Below, piece by piece: positions 1-10,407 of a DNA stretch of 64,000 bases (position 1 is its first letter; each line of letters opens with the position of its first letter). The DNA comes from Pseudomonas lini (lineage in GTDB: Bacteria > Pseudomonadota > Gammaproteobacteria > Pseudomonadales > Pseudomonadaceae): the NCBI RefSeq assembly GCF_001042905.1, contig NZ_JYLB01000001.1:868001-932000 (forward strand), given 5' to 3'. Both the position numbers and the translations under genes were made by a program. Below the pieces are notes generated by a model. The model made no database searches and was not told the origin of the DNA. It saw nothing but the letters and a program-made list of their open reading frames with translations.

Positions 1-168
1 CATGCGCGCCAGGCCCCAATCGCGCTGGAACTCCGTCGAGCGCCAACTGGCGGGATCGCCGAGGGTGCCGGTTTCCAGGTAAAGCGCCTGGGCTGAGCCT
101 GGTACTGATGAAATCAAGAGCAATAGCGTGCCGACCGACATCGGCTTGTTCTGTACGTCCATGTTCAT
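1..168 (-). CDS. Autotransporter serine protease, N-terminal part only (3' end outside window)
   Basis: Read on the minus strand from an ATG at 168, the 56 visible codons begin with a Sec-type signal peptide (hydrophobic TLLLLISS, then an AQA cleavage site). The mature start LYLETGTLGDPASW, followed by EFQRDWGLARM, is typical of the subtilisin-like (S8) autotransporter proteases PspA/PspB encoded directly after aprF in fluorescent pseudomonads. The gene runs off the left edge, so neither the catalytic domain nor the beta-barrel is visible. It lies 131 nt downstream of aprF in the same direction, with a REP-type palindrome between. Function is inferred from N-terminal resemblance and synteny. 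Confidence 0.72.
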   Translation of the reverse strand, partial: MNMDVQNKPMSVGTLLLLISSVPGSAQALYLETGTLGDPASWRSTEFQRDWGLARM

Positions 169-191
169 GACTCTCGCTTTTCTTGTTTTTT

Positions 192-274
192 GTAGGAGCT
201 GCCGCAGGCTGCGATCTTTTAGTGTCAGCAAGACACCGGAAGATCAAAAGATCGCAGCCTTCGGCAGCTCCTAC
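192..274. repeat. REP-type inverted pair, class A (GTAGGAGCTGCCG...)
   Basis: Two 29-nt arms (192-220 and 246-274) face each other around a 25-nt spacer and pair with one mismatch. The arm begins GTAGGAGCTGCCG and ends GATCTTTT. The same arm sequence recurs at 10293-10397. This is the common Pseudomonas REP/REPIN layout, between aprF and the autotransporter gene; it may also stabilise or attenuate the apr transcript. Confidence 0.85.
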
Positions 275-299
275 GGGGATGTGCGATTTACCTTGGGTG

Positions 300-1664
300 T
301 TACTGGGTCCTCGCGCCTTGGCCGAAAGCCTCATCCACCTTGGCCAGGTCCTGCTCGCTCAAAGTCCCGGCGTAGTAGTGCAACTTGGTCCAGGCCATCA
401 AATAGTCATAACGCGCCTGGGCCAGATCCCGGCGGGTGGTGAACAGTTGTTGTTCGGCATTCAGCGCATCGAGGTTGACCCGTTCGCCGCCCAAAATGCT
501 TTGCTTGGTTGAAACCACCAGCGCTTCGGCCGACACCAATGCCTTCTGATAAGCCCGCAATTTATTGACCCCCGACAAGCAGGCGCTGAACTGACGGCGC
601 AACTGAATCAAGGTTTCCCGGGTCTTGCCGTCCAGGTCGTACTCGGCCTGTTCCATGGTTCGGCTGGCTTGCCGGGTCGAGGCCGAGACCCCGCCGCCGG
701 CATACAGCGGCACATTGACTTCAATGCCGATGGTGTTGGTGTCGTATCGCTGGTTGTAGGTGTTGCCGCTTTCCGATTCGTTCTGGCGCACCGAGGCGTA
801 GGCACTGACTTTTGGCAAGTGGCCGGCGCGGTTGCGTTCGACCTCGTAGCGCGCCACTTCCACCGCCTGGCGCTGGGAGGCCAGGTTCGGGTTATTGGCC
901 ACCGCCATCTCGTGCCAGGTGTCGTAATTGGCCGGTTGCAGGGTGAAGGTCTGGAAGTTCTGATCCAGCGGCGTCAGGTCGCCTATGTCGATGGCCTGCA
1001 CGCCAATTAGTGCGCCCAGTTCACGCAGGGCCGCATCCTGTTCGTCCCGTGCCTCGATTTCCTCGGCGGTCGCCAGTTCGTAACGTGACTCGGCTTCGAG
1101 GATATCGGTGCGCGTGCCCTCCCCTTGGCGGAACATCTGCTCGTTTTGCTGAAACTGCTGTTCGAAGGCTTTTTTCTTGGCCCGCGCGATATCGATCTGG
1201 TCCTGAGCGAACAGCGCCTTGGTGTAATTCTCCAGTACGCGAACCAGCAATTCCTGGCTCTTGCCGCGAAAGTTTTCATCGGCGAACAGCGATTGCGCCA
1301 CGCCTTTGCGATACGCCGCATAAGCCTCGTAGTCGAGCAGCGGCTGTTGCAGCGTCAAGGTTGAGCCGTAACTGGTGTAGTTGCGGTCCTCGGTGAAGTC
1401 GGGTCTCCCCTCATTAATCTGAGTGACCTTGGAGGTGTTACGCCCCTTGTTGTAGTTGTAACCAATCCTGGGCAGCAGCCCGGCGCGGCCGATGGTACGG
1501 TTTTCAAGGCCCGCATCGCGTTCCTTGATGGCGCCGAGAAACACCGGATCATTGCGTAACGCTTGCTCATAAATGTCGAACGGCCCCATGGCCATCGCGC
1601 TGTTGCACGTCAGCAACGCCACGGTCGCTGCGAGCAAAGAAAACTTATTCATACAGCCGAACAT
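300..1664 (-). CDS. aprF: AprF, TolC-family outer-membrane channel of the alkaline protease type I secretion system
   Basis: 454 residues, the expected length for AprF/PrtF. A signal peptide (LLAATVALLTCNSAMAM) precedes the paired alpha-helical outer-membrane efflux repeats (QALRNDPVFLGA near the N-terminus, a second copy with NNPNLASQRQAVEVARYE around residue 260). It is the outer-membrane tunnel that joins AprD and AprE to export AprA in one step. The ATG at 1664 is preferred over the internal ATG at 1652 because a GAGG ribosome site sits about 7 nt upstream of the former, just before the aprE stop. It follows aprE by 2 nt, so translation is probably coupled. Confidence 0.93.
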   Translation of the reverse strand: MFGCMNKFSLLAATVALLTCNSAMAMGPFDIYEQALRNDPVFLGAIKERDAGLENRTIGRAGLLPRIGYNYNKGRNTSKVTQINEGRPDFTEDRNYTSYGSTLTLQQPLLDYEAYAAYRKGVAQSLFADENFRGKSQELLVRVLENYTKALFAQDQIDIARAKKKAFEQQFQQNEQMFRQGEGTRTDILEAESRYELATAEEIEARDEQDAALRELGALIGVQAIDIGDLTPLDQNFQTFTLQPANYDTWHEMAVANNPNLASQRQAVEVARYEVERNRAGHLPKVSAYASVRQNESESGNTYNQRYDTNTIGIEVNVPLYAGGGVSASTRQASRTMEQAEYDLDGKTRETLIQLRRQFSACLSGVNKLRAYQKALVSAEALVVSTKQSILGGERVNLDALNAEQQLFTTRRDLAQARYDYLMAWTKLHYYAGTLSEQDLAKVDEAFGQGARTQ

Positions 1665-1666
1665 CC

Positions 1667-3016
1667 TTATTCCTCGGTCAACGCGGAGCCTGCCCGGTCG
1701 AGCAGCGGTTTGAACAAATAGTTGAGGAGTGAACGTTCACCGGTACGCACGAACATTTCCGCAGGCATACCGGGCTTGATCACCAGACCGTTGAGTTTTT
1801 CCATGGCCTGGTCACTGACGCTGCTGCGCAGCACGTAATACGGCACGCCGGTTTTCTCATCGACCATCTGGTCGGCGGAGATCAGGCTGACTTCGCCGGG
1901 GACTCGCGGGGTACGGCTCTGGTTGAACGCGGTGAACAGAATGTCCACCGGCAGGTGCGTGCCGACCTTGTCGATCAGGTTGATCGGCAGGTGTCCTTCC
2001 ACTTCCAGACGGGTGCCTTGCGGGACAATCTCCAGCAGGGTGTCGCCCTGACGTACAACGGCGCCTTCGGTGTGAACCCCAAGGTTGACGGCGATGCCAT
2101 CGGCGGTGGCGATGATTTCGCTGTGTTGCAGGTCGAAACCGGCGGAGGTCAGTTGCTCTTCCAGGGTCACGCTTTTGAGCTGCGCGTCGGCCAGTTGGCT
2201 GCGGACTTCCTTCTGGTATTCCTCGCTGTGCTGTTGCAGTTTCAAGCGGGATTCAAGGATGCCCTGCTCCACCCGGCCGCTTTCGCCAGTGTTCTCTGCC
2301 AACTGTTGCTGCACTTGCGACAACTGACGCTGGTAATCCATCAAGCGGTTGCGCGGAATGTAGCCGTTGTCCGCCAAGGGCTGAAGATTGCTCAGCTGTT
2401 GTTGCAGGGAGCTGGCCTGAGCCGTCAGGTCGGTGCGCGCGCGGCGCATGCCGGCCAGTTGCGCGCTGGCGCCTTCGATGTTGGCGCGCAGGGCGGCTTG
2501 CTCACGGGAAAACGCTTCGCGACGGCTGCTGAACAATTGCCGTTGGCCTTCGAGCACCAAGGCCAGGCGCGGGTCCGGATCGTTGCTCAATTCGGCGGGG
2601 AAATTCACCTGCTTGAGGTTGTCCCGTTCACTCTGCCAGCGCGCCAGGCTGGCCCACGCCATGCGGTATTGCGCCTGCAGCGATTGCACGTCGGCCGCGA
2701 CCTGGGTCTGGTCGAGGCGGAACAGCGGCTGGCCCTGCTTCACCACCTGCCCTTCGCGCACCAGAATCTGGCTGACCACGCCGCTGCTCATCGATTGCAC
2801 GGCTTTGCGCTTGCCCGAGACCACCACGGTCCCCTGCACCGGAATGCCTTGATCGAGCGGCGCGAGGCTCGCCCACGTGAAGAAACTACCGGCACCGACA
2901 ATCGCCAGAATCCAGCCCATGCGGGCGAAGAAACGTGCGTCGCGCTCAGGACGTTCGGCGATGTAGTCGTGTTCCATCGTCGCTTCGCTGTCGTCGTTCA
3001 TGCGTGTGCTGCTCAT
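1667..3016 (-). CDS. aprE: AprE, HlyD-family membrane fusion protein of alkaline protease secretion
   Basis: 449 residues. A short cytoplasmic N-terminus is followed by one membrane anchor (MGWILAIVGAGSFFTWASLAPLD). Then come a split biotinyl-lipoyl domain (VQGTVVVSGKRKAVQ... near residue 60 and its second half near residue 310), a long coiled-coil hairpin rich in Gln/Leu (about 140-290), and the beta-barrel region ending IKPGMPAEMFVRTGERS, a typical HlyD/PrtE family ending. It bridges AprD in the inner membrane to AprF. Its start overlaps the aprD stop by 4 nt (ATGA), showing an operon. Confidence 0.95.
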   Translation of the reverse strand: MSSTRMNDDSEATMEHDYIAERPERDARFFARMGWILAIVGAGSFFTWASLAPLDQGIPVQGTVVVSGKRKAVQSMSSGVVSQILVREGQVVKQGQPLFRLDQTQVAADVQSLQAQYRMAWASLARWQSERDNLKQVNFPAELSNDPDPRLALVLEGQRQLFSSRREAFSREQAALRANIEGASAQLAGMRRARTDLTAQASSLQQQLSNLQPLADNGYIPRNRLMDYQRQLSQVQQQLAENTGESGRVEQGILESRLKLQQHSEEYQKEVRSQLADAQLKSVTLEEQLTSAGFDLQHSEIIATADGIAVNLGVHTEGAVVRQGDTLLEIVPQGTRLEVEGHLPINLIDKVGTHLPVDILFTAFNQSRTPRVPGEVSLISADQMVDEKTGVPYYVLRSSVSDQAMEKLNGLVIKPGMPAEMFVRTGERSLLNYLFKPLLDRAGSALTEE

Positions 3017-4800
3017 ACACCCGAATTCCTTGTCGTGGGCTGATACTGCCGGCTCATGCTGAGCCCGCCCGGTGCTTGCGCGGGTTTTTCACGTTGCTGT
3101 TCATGATTGGCGGACTGGGCGCCGGACAGCGCCTTGAGTACCTCCTGGCTTGGGCCGAAGGCCTGCAAGCGACCTTCGTTGAGCACCAGCAACTTGTCGG
3201 CTTGGGCCAGCGCCGAAGAACGATGGGTAACCAGAATCACGCTGGTGCCTTGGGCCTTCATCTGCGCGATGGCGCCGGCCAGTGCCGCTTCGCCGACGGT
3301 GTCGAGGTTGGAATTCGGTTCATCCAGCACCACCAGACTCGGATTGCCATACAGCGCGCGAGCCAGGGCCACACGTTGCTTCTGGCCACCGGACAAGCCG
3401 CTGCCGTCCTCGCCAAGCACGGTGTCGTAGCCTTGCGGCATGCGCAGAATCAGTTCATGAACGCCGGCCTGTTGCGCGGCTTCGACCACTTTTTGCGGAT
3501 CCGCCTCACGGAATCTGGCGATGTTTTCGGCGATGCTGCCGCTGAACAGTTCGATGTCTTGGGGCAGATAACCGATGTAGGGGCCGAGGTCGTCGCGGTT
3601 CCAGCGATGAATGTCCGCGCCGTCGAGGCGCACCGTGCCGCCGAGCGTTGGCCAGACACCGACCAGCACCCGGGCCAGGGTCGATTTACCGGAACCGGAT
3701 GCCCCGAGCACGCCCAGCACTTCCCCGGCACCCAGGTTGAAATTGACCATGTGCAAAGTCGCTGCTCGTTGCCCTGGCGGGCCGGCGCTGACTTGTTCAA
3801 ACGTGATCTGACCTTTCGGCGCCGGCAGCGCCATGGCCTCCTCAGTCGGTGGAAAGGCTTGCAGCAAGGCGTCGAGACGGCGGTAAGCGAGTTTGGCGCC
3901 GCTCCACTGTTTCCACACAGCGATCAACTGATCGATGGGGCTCAGTACCCGGCCCATCAGGATGGAACCGGCGATCATCATCCCGGCGGTCATGTCACCT
4001 TGGATCACCAGCAACGCGCCCAGTCCCAGCACCAGGGATTGCAGGCACAGGCGCAGGGTTTTGCTTAGCGAACTGATGACCGCGCCGGTGTCGCTGGCCT
4101 GATTCTGCAAGCCGAGAAAACGCGAGTGCACCTGGAACCAGCGCTTGCGCAAGACCCCGAGCATGCCCATGGCCTGAATGGTTTCGGCGTTATGCAGGTG
4201 ACTGGTGGCCAGTTGGCTGGATTTCTGGGAAAACCCCGCGGCTTCGCCCAAGGGCTTTTTGGTCATCGCCTCGTTGAGGCAGGCCAGCCCGATCAGTAGC
4301 ACCGCGCCTGCGGTGGCCAATACGCCGAGCCAGACGTTGAACAGAAAGATCACAAACAAATAGACCGGAAACCACGGTGCGTCGAAGAAGGCAAACAGCG
4401 CCGGGCCGGTGACGAATTGGCGAATATGGGTCAGGTCGCCCAGGGATTGCCCCGCGTTGCCCTCGCCCTTGAACAGGTTGCGCTCGAAAGCAGCTTGATA
4501 CACCCGCAGGTTGAAACGCCGCTCCAGTTGGCTGCCGATACGGATGACAATGAAGCTACGCACGATCTCCAGCAGGCCGATGAAAGCGAAAAATCCGACC
4601 ACCATCAACGACAACATCGCCAGGGTGGTTTCGTTTTGCGAAGACAGTACCCGGTCATAGACCTGGAGCATATAAATCGACGGGACCAACATCAGCACAT
4701 TAATCAGTGCGGTAAAACACCCGACGCTGATCAGGATGCTTTTATAGTCGCCCAGTGCCTTGAATAACGGTGCGGTGCCCGGGCTCTTCGCCATCTTCAT
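3013..4800 (-). CDS. aprD: AprD, type I secretion ABC transporter/permease (PrtD family)
   Basis: 595 residues. The N-terminal membrane domain (about 20-300) has several hydrophobic helices. The ATP-binding domain has Walker A GASGSGKST (366-374), the LSGGQ signature (469-473) and Walker B VVLDEP with D493/E494, followed by the H-loop TH. It is the energy-coupling inner-membrane subunit that recognises the C-terminal signal of AprA. There is no N-terminal C39 peptidase-like domain, as expected for PrtD-type exporters. It starts 206 nt after the inhibitor gene, a gap large enough for its own promoter, and overlaps aprE by 4 nt. Confidence 0.95.
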   Translation of the reverse strand: MKMAKSPGTAPLFKALGDYKSILISVGCFTALINVLMLVPSIYMLQVYDRVLSSQNETTLAMLSLMVVGFFAFIGLLEIVRSFIVIRIGSQLERRFNLRVYQAAFERNLFKGEGNAGQSLGDLTHIRQFVTGPALFAFFDAPWFPVYLFVIFLFNVWLGVLATAGAVLLIGLACLNEAMTKKPLGEAAGFSQKSSQLATSHLHNAETIQAMGMLGVLRKRWFQVHSRFLGLQNQASDTGAVISSLSKTLRLCLQSLVLGLGALLVIQGDMTAGMMIAGSILMGRVLSPIDQLIAVWKQWSGAKLAYRRLDALLQAFPPTEEAMALPAPKGQITFEQVSAGPPGQRAATLHMVNFNLGAGEVLGVLGASGSGKSTLARVLVGVWPTLGGTVRLDGADIHRWNRDDLGPYIGYLPQDIELFSGSIAENIARFREADPQKVVEAAQQAGVHELILRMPQGYDTVLGEDGSGLSGGQKQRVALARALYGNPSLVVLDEPNSNLDTVGEAALAGAIAQMKAQGTSVILVTHRSSALAQADKLLVLNEGRLQAFGPSQEVLKALSGAQSANHEQQREKPAQAPGGLSMSRQYQPTTRNSGV

Positions 4801-5006
4801 TGGTTTTTCCTGAGGTATTAACCCTCACCTACTTGGCGAGGTTCCAATTAACTGTCCGCACATGGCCGAGACATTCTTTTGCCGGTTATCGCTTACACAT
4901 TAATAACAACTCTTTGTGTTCTTTAAAGAGTTCCGGTTATTTAATGACTGCTGATAACGGCAATAACGAATTTTATATTCAACACCTGACGCCGGTCCGG
5001 CATTGT

Positions 5007-5432
5007 TCACTTTTGCGCTGCGCGCTCGAGCGTAATGATCAGACCTGACTTCAAGGCGCTTTTATAAAGCCCCTCATTCTGTCGGCTGAAAAACACAATT
5101 CTTGAGCCTTCTTTACCGGTCACGGCAATGCCATCCGGCTCCGGGAACCAGCCGATCGCCGACTCGTTCAGCCAGGCGCCGAGGCAGTCGGCACCCTCAC
5201 CCAGGGTCTGGTCCGATTTGAGCTCGATCGAACAGACATTCGACGGTTTGTCCTGCAGCGCCTGGGACTCGGGCGAGTCTTGCGCGGTGTTCAAGGTGGC
5301 CTGCCATTTCCCGGCGAGTTCCGACGGATCGGCTAATTTCAGGCTGCGTGCCATGGCTACATCTCCAAGAAACATCATCAGCGTCGCCAACAGCCACGCG
5401 GTTGCTTTGTAGGTAAAAACGTTCTGGATCAT
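5007..5432 (-). CDS. aprI: AprI/Inh, periplasmic alkaline metalloprotease inhibitor
   Basis: 141 residues from the ATG at 5432. The frame is open further upstream to 5543, but that stretch overlaps aprA and encodes an Arg-rich tail, so I do not use it. A signal peptide (AWLLATLMMFLGDVAMA) is followed by SLKLADPSELAGKWQATL, the N-terminal strand that Inh proteins insert into the protease active site, and a small barrel with two cysteines (NVCSIEL, GADCLGAW) that form the family's disulfide. It protects the periplasm from prematurely folded AprA. It lies between aprA and aprD, the usual order. Confidence 0.9.
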   Translation of the reverse strand: MIQNVFTYKATAWLLATLMMFLGDVAMARSLKLADPSELAGKWQATLNTAQDSPESQALQDKPSNVCSIELKSDQTLGEGADCLGAWLNESAIGWFPEPDGIAVTGKEGSRIVFFSRQNEGLYKSALKSGLIITLERAAQK

Positions 5433-5471
5433 AGGGCGTTTTACTCTGGATCGTCGTTCAAGGGACAGAGA

Positions 5472-5490
5472 GCGGCGCATCAAACGCCGC
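5472..5490. terminator. Hairpin between aprA and aprI, possible attenuator
   Basis: GCGGCG (5472-5477) pairs with CGCCGC (5485-5490) around a 7-nt loop, 19 nt after the aprA stop. Read on the minus strand it lacks a clear U-run, so at most it would attenuate read-through or protect the aprA message. The T-run lies on the plus-strand side. Confidence 0.4.
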
Positions 5491-5508
5491 CCTCCTTTTT
5501 GCCTTGAA

Positions 5509-7463
<1,955 letters not shown>

Positions 7464-8870
7464 TTAGTGCATGAAACCCTCCATGAACCCCGCCACCCGG
7501 CTGGCCAGTTTGCGTCGCCAGGGCGCGGTGGCCGGGTTGGCCAGGGTCTGGTCTTCGTGGACGAAGCTGCGGATGATCGCGTTGTAACCCAGCCAGCGGC
7601 AGGGCTCGGGTTCCCAGGCTTTGAGCGCGTCGAGACCGCCCTGAGGAATAACCCACGGCTGGCGGACCAACTCGGTATCGCGCTGAAGAATCAGGTCGGC
7701 CAGGGTTCGCCCGCCGAGGTTGCTGGCACCGACACCCTCCCCGCCATAACCGCCGGACACGGCGATGCCGCTGGCCTGATCGCAGAGCATGTGCGGCTTG
7801 AAGCGCCGAGACATACCCAGGTTGCCGCCCCAGGCATGGGTGATTCGGACGTTCTTGAGCTGCGGGAAAAGTTCACTGAACAGGTAGCGCCGCAACTCTA
7901 TTTCGCTGGTGGTCAGGTCGAAGTCACGGCGCAATTTGCCAGCAAATTGATAACCGCCACGAGCACCGAACACCAAGCGGTTATCCGCCGTGCGCTGGCC
8001 ATAGGTGACTTGGCGGCTGCTTTCACTGAAGGCCTGACCATGGCTGAGGCCGATTTCGTCCCAGGTCGCGGCGGACAGCGGTTCGGTCGCCACCAGCAAA
8101 CTCTGGACCGGCAACTGATAACGATCCAGCGGTGGCAATGTGGCCGCATACCCTTCTACCGCCGGCACGATCCAGCGGCTGCGGACCTGAGCCTTGGCGG
8201 TACGCAAACTGCCCGACTGCCATTGAGTGACCGGGCTGTTCTCATAAATGTTGATCCCCATTCGCTCCACCGTCCGTGCCAGACCTCGGACCAACTTTGC
8301 CGGGTTAATGGTCGCGACGTGCGGTGCATGGATACCGCCATAAGGTTTGGCAATTCTGATCTGTTGCGCCAATTGCTCGGGACTGAGCCAGCGGTAGTCG
8401 TTTTCGGTCAGCCCTTGGCGGAAGAGCGTGTCCAGATAATGGCGCAGGCTGGCTTCCTGCTCTGGATAACGCGCAGCACAGTAAAGCACCCCGCCTTTGC
8501 GATAATCGCAGTCGATACCTTCTCGTTCGAGGACGATTTCTACTTCATCAGGGATTCCGTGCAGCAGATCGAAAGAAGCGCGGCGCTGTTCGGCCGGCAA
8601 ATCGGCAAGCAAGCGATCTTCGCCCGGCAGATTGCCCATCAACCAGCCGCCATTACGGCCCGACGCGCCGAAACCCGCGATGTTTGCTTCGACGATGGCA
8701 ATGTTCAACCCCGGTGCCAGACGCTTGAGGTAGTACGCGGTCCAGAGCCCGGTGTACCCCGCGCCAATGATGGCCACGTCGACGTCCAGATCCTGTTCCA
8801 GCGCCGGGCGCGCCAGCAATGGCTCGTCGAGTTGATCCATCCACAAACTGATCGTGCGCCACGCCGACAT
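7464..8870 (-). CDS. FAD-dependent amine/amino-acid oxidoreductase (PuuB/DadA-like DAO family)
   Basis: 468 residues from the ATG at 8870, chosen because GGAG lies 8-10 nt upstream; a GTG at 8885 is the alternative. The N-terminus has the Rossmann FAD motif VAIIGAGYTGLWTAYYL, then ASGRNGGWL, the active-site-side signature of gamma-glutamylputrescine oxidase-like enzymes. A second cofactor stretch, GGYGGEGVGASNLGGRTLADL, lies near the C-terminus. It probably oxidises a primary amine or amino acid with O2 as acceptor; the substrate is not readable from sequence. The AraC regulator gene ends 51 nt upstream in the same direction, so it may control or be co-transcribed with this gene. Confidence 0.85.
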   Translation of the reverse strand: MSAWRTISLWMDQLDEPLLARPALEQDLDVDVAIIGAGYTGLWTAYYLKRLAPGLNIAIVEANIAGFGASGRNGGWLMGNLPGEDRLLADLPAEQRRASFDLLHGIPDEVEIVLEREGIDCDYRKGGVLYCAARYPEQEASLRHYLDTLFRQGLTENDYRWLSPEQLAQQIRIAKPYGGIHAPHVATINPAKLVRGLARTVERMGINIYENSPVTQWQSGSLRTAKAQVRSRWIVPAVEGYAATLPPLDRYQLPVQSLLVATEPLSAATWDEIGLSHGQAFSESSRQVTYGQRTADNRLVFGARGGYQFAGKLRRDFDLTTSEIELRRYLFSELFPQLKNVRITHAWGGNLGMSRRFKPHMLCDQASGIAVSGGYGGEGVGASNLGGRTLADLILQRDTELVRQPWVIPQGGLDALKAWEPEPCRWLGYNAIIRSFVHEDQTLANPATAPWRRKLASRVAGFMEGFMH

Positions 8871-8921
8871 GCAAGACTCCGCCACTCAAAACTTCGATGG
8901 CGTCGATCCTAGTGCGTGGGG

Positions 8922-9737
8922 TCAGGGATTGTCTTGCGCGCGTGCCCGCAAAGAAATTTGTTTGGCGTAAGCCTTGGGCGACAGGCCGGTGTGGCGGCGA
9001 AAACAGCTGTAAAACGCCGACAACGAATTGAAGCCAGCCGCGAAGGCCAGTTCGTCGATACGCAGTGGCGGTGTGGCGGCGTCCAGTGCGGTAAGCAAAT
9101 GCTGCAACCGCGCCTGATTGACGTAACGGTAGAAGCTTTGGCCCAGCACCTGATTCAGCAGATAGGAAATCTGGTTGCGGCTGTACCCGCACTCCTTCGC
9201 CACCCGTTGCAGATCAAGCTCGGGATCCAGATAAGGTTGCTGGCGCTGGAAGTACTGCAGCAAATCTTCGGCCATGAAACTCAGCTGCCGCGGTGACAGC
9301 CCGAGTCGACTGACCGCCGGGCGCAGGTTGCGGGCGGTTTTGCCGGTCGCTTGTTCGTGTACGAGCGTGGCGTATTCATTGACCCGCCAGATCAGCCCGT
9401 CACGTACGGTAATTGCCTCGCTGGTCCGAAACGACACCAGTCCCTCGCCGCCGCGAAGGGTGATGCGGTACTGAATAAACGCCGTGTCGTCGTCCAGGCG
9501 AATACGGTCCGAATGCTCCAGGGCTTCATCCGGATCGCGGGGCATGCTGTCGCGCACATACTCGCGCAACTCATCCAGCCCCATCATGCGGTTCTGGAAA
9601 AAATCGTTGTACTGAATATCCGGATGATAAAGCGCCATGACGCCATCCAGATCCCGGTGCTTCCAGCGCAGGTGGTAACGCATGACCGTCTCGCCCGTGA
9701 CCTGGGTTTGCAACGGAGCATCATCATCGGCGTGCAT
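8922..9737 (-). CDS. AraC-family regulator with N-terminal SnoaL/NTF2-like domain
   Basis: 271 residues from the ATG at 9737; the frame is open to 9911, but the extra part reads as non-coding. Residues about 10-130 look like a SnoaL/NTF2-like small-molecule pocket (MRYHLRWKHRDLDGVMALYHPDIQYNDFF, then GEGLVSFRTSEAI). The C-terminal about 100 residues are an AraC double helix-turn-helix (LQRVAKECGYSRNQISYLLNQ, then IDELAFAAGFNSLSAFYSCFRRHTGLSP). AraC proteins normally carry a cupin sensor, so this sensor is less usual. It probably senses an amine- or acid-like ligand and regulates the FAD oxidoreductase encoded next to it. Confidence 0.85.
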   Translation of the reverse strand: MHADDDAPLQTQVTGETVMRYHLRWKHRDLDGVMALYHPDIQYNDFFQNRMMGLDELREYVRDSMPRDPDEALEHSDRIRLDDDTAFIQYRITLRGGEGLVSFRTSEAITVRDGLIWRVNEYATLVHEQATGKTARNLRPAVSRLGLSPRQLSFMAEDLLQYFQRQQPYLDPELDLQRVAKECGYSRNQISYLLNQVLGQSFYRYVNQARLQHLLTALDAATPPLRIDELAFAAGFNSLSAFYSCFRRHTGLSPKAYAKQISLRARAQDNP

Positions 9738-10014
9738 AAAGGACTCAATGAGAAAAAACCGAGCTTGCCGAAGTTCTCGCCAGGCTTCAATGCCCCCGTG
9801 GAATGCCCCGGCAATATTGGCCTGTCGCCACAAAATCGGTGTCTCGTGATCTGCGTCAAAAAAAAATGAACCAATCGCTAAACGGACTGAAAAAATCCAC
9901 ATGACTTTCACATCTGGATGCTACTTTTAAAGACAGTCACCGGTTGAGCCATTGAAGGCTCTTCCCTCCTAACATGAGCTAAAGGAAGCGCTCGATGATG
10001 AAGGTGGGCAACAC

Positions 10015-10290
10015 ATGAATAAAGCGTCTTTCAGCAAGGTCACTTTTCCAAATGCCTGCCAGCTGATGCGCTGGCATTTTCATCCCATGGGTTTCGAAGC
10101 GACCATGGATGCACCGGGCAGTATGGTTGCCCGGCTGTTCGACCGCGCCAGTGGCGAAACCATGATCGCCATTGCCGGTATTCCTTGCGCAACGGTCATG
10201 AATGCGGCGGATGTAGAACGAATCATTGAAGCTGTGGAAGATGAGCTGGAGGCGTTCATTCCGCCGGAGGCTCTCAGGAGTTATGCCTGA
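10015..10290 (+). CDS. DUF1652 family protein (small Pseudomonas-conserved protein)
   Basis: 91 residues with the DUF1652 pattern: CQLMRWHFHPMGFEATMDA, then RLFDRASGETMIAIAGIPC and a C-terminal helix DVERIIEAVEDELEAF. No signal peptide or membrane segment. The family is widespread in Pseudomonas and has no known function. It stands alone, divergent from the AraC gene, with a class A REP pair starting 3 nt after its stop. Confidence 0.85.
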   Translation: MNKASFSKVTFPNACQLMRWHFHPMGFEATMDAPGSMVARLFDRASGETMIAIAGIPCATVMNAADVERIIEAVEDELEAFIPPEALRSYA

Positions 10291-10292
10291 TG

Positions 10293-10397
10293 TGTAGGAG
10301 CTGCCGAAGGCTGCGATCTTTTGATCTTGCCCTTGCCTGAACCCGATCAATCAACAAAGCCAAAATCAAAAGATCGCAGCCTTCGGCAGCTCCTACA
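10293..10397. repeat. REP-type inverted pair, class A, perfect 33-bp arms
   Basis: Arms 10293-10325 and 10365-10397 are exact reverse complements, separated by 39 nt. The arm begins TGTAGGAGCTGCCGAAGG. Same family as the pair at 192-274. It lies between the convergent DUF1652 and trans-sulfuration genes and may also end both transcripts. Confidence 0.9.
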
Positions 10398-10407
10398 TGG
10401 ATAGTGT

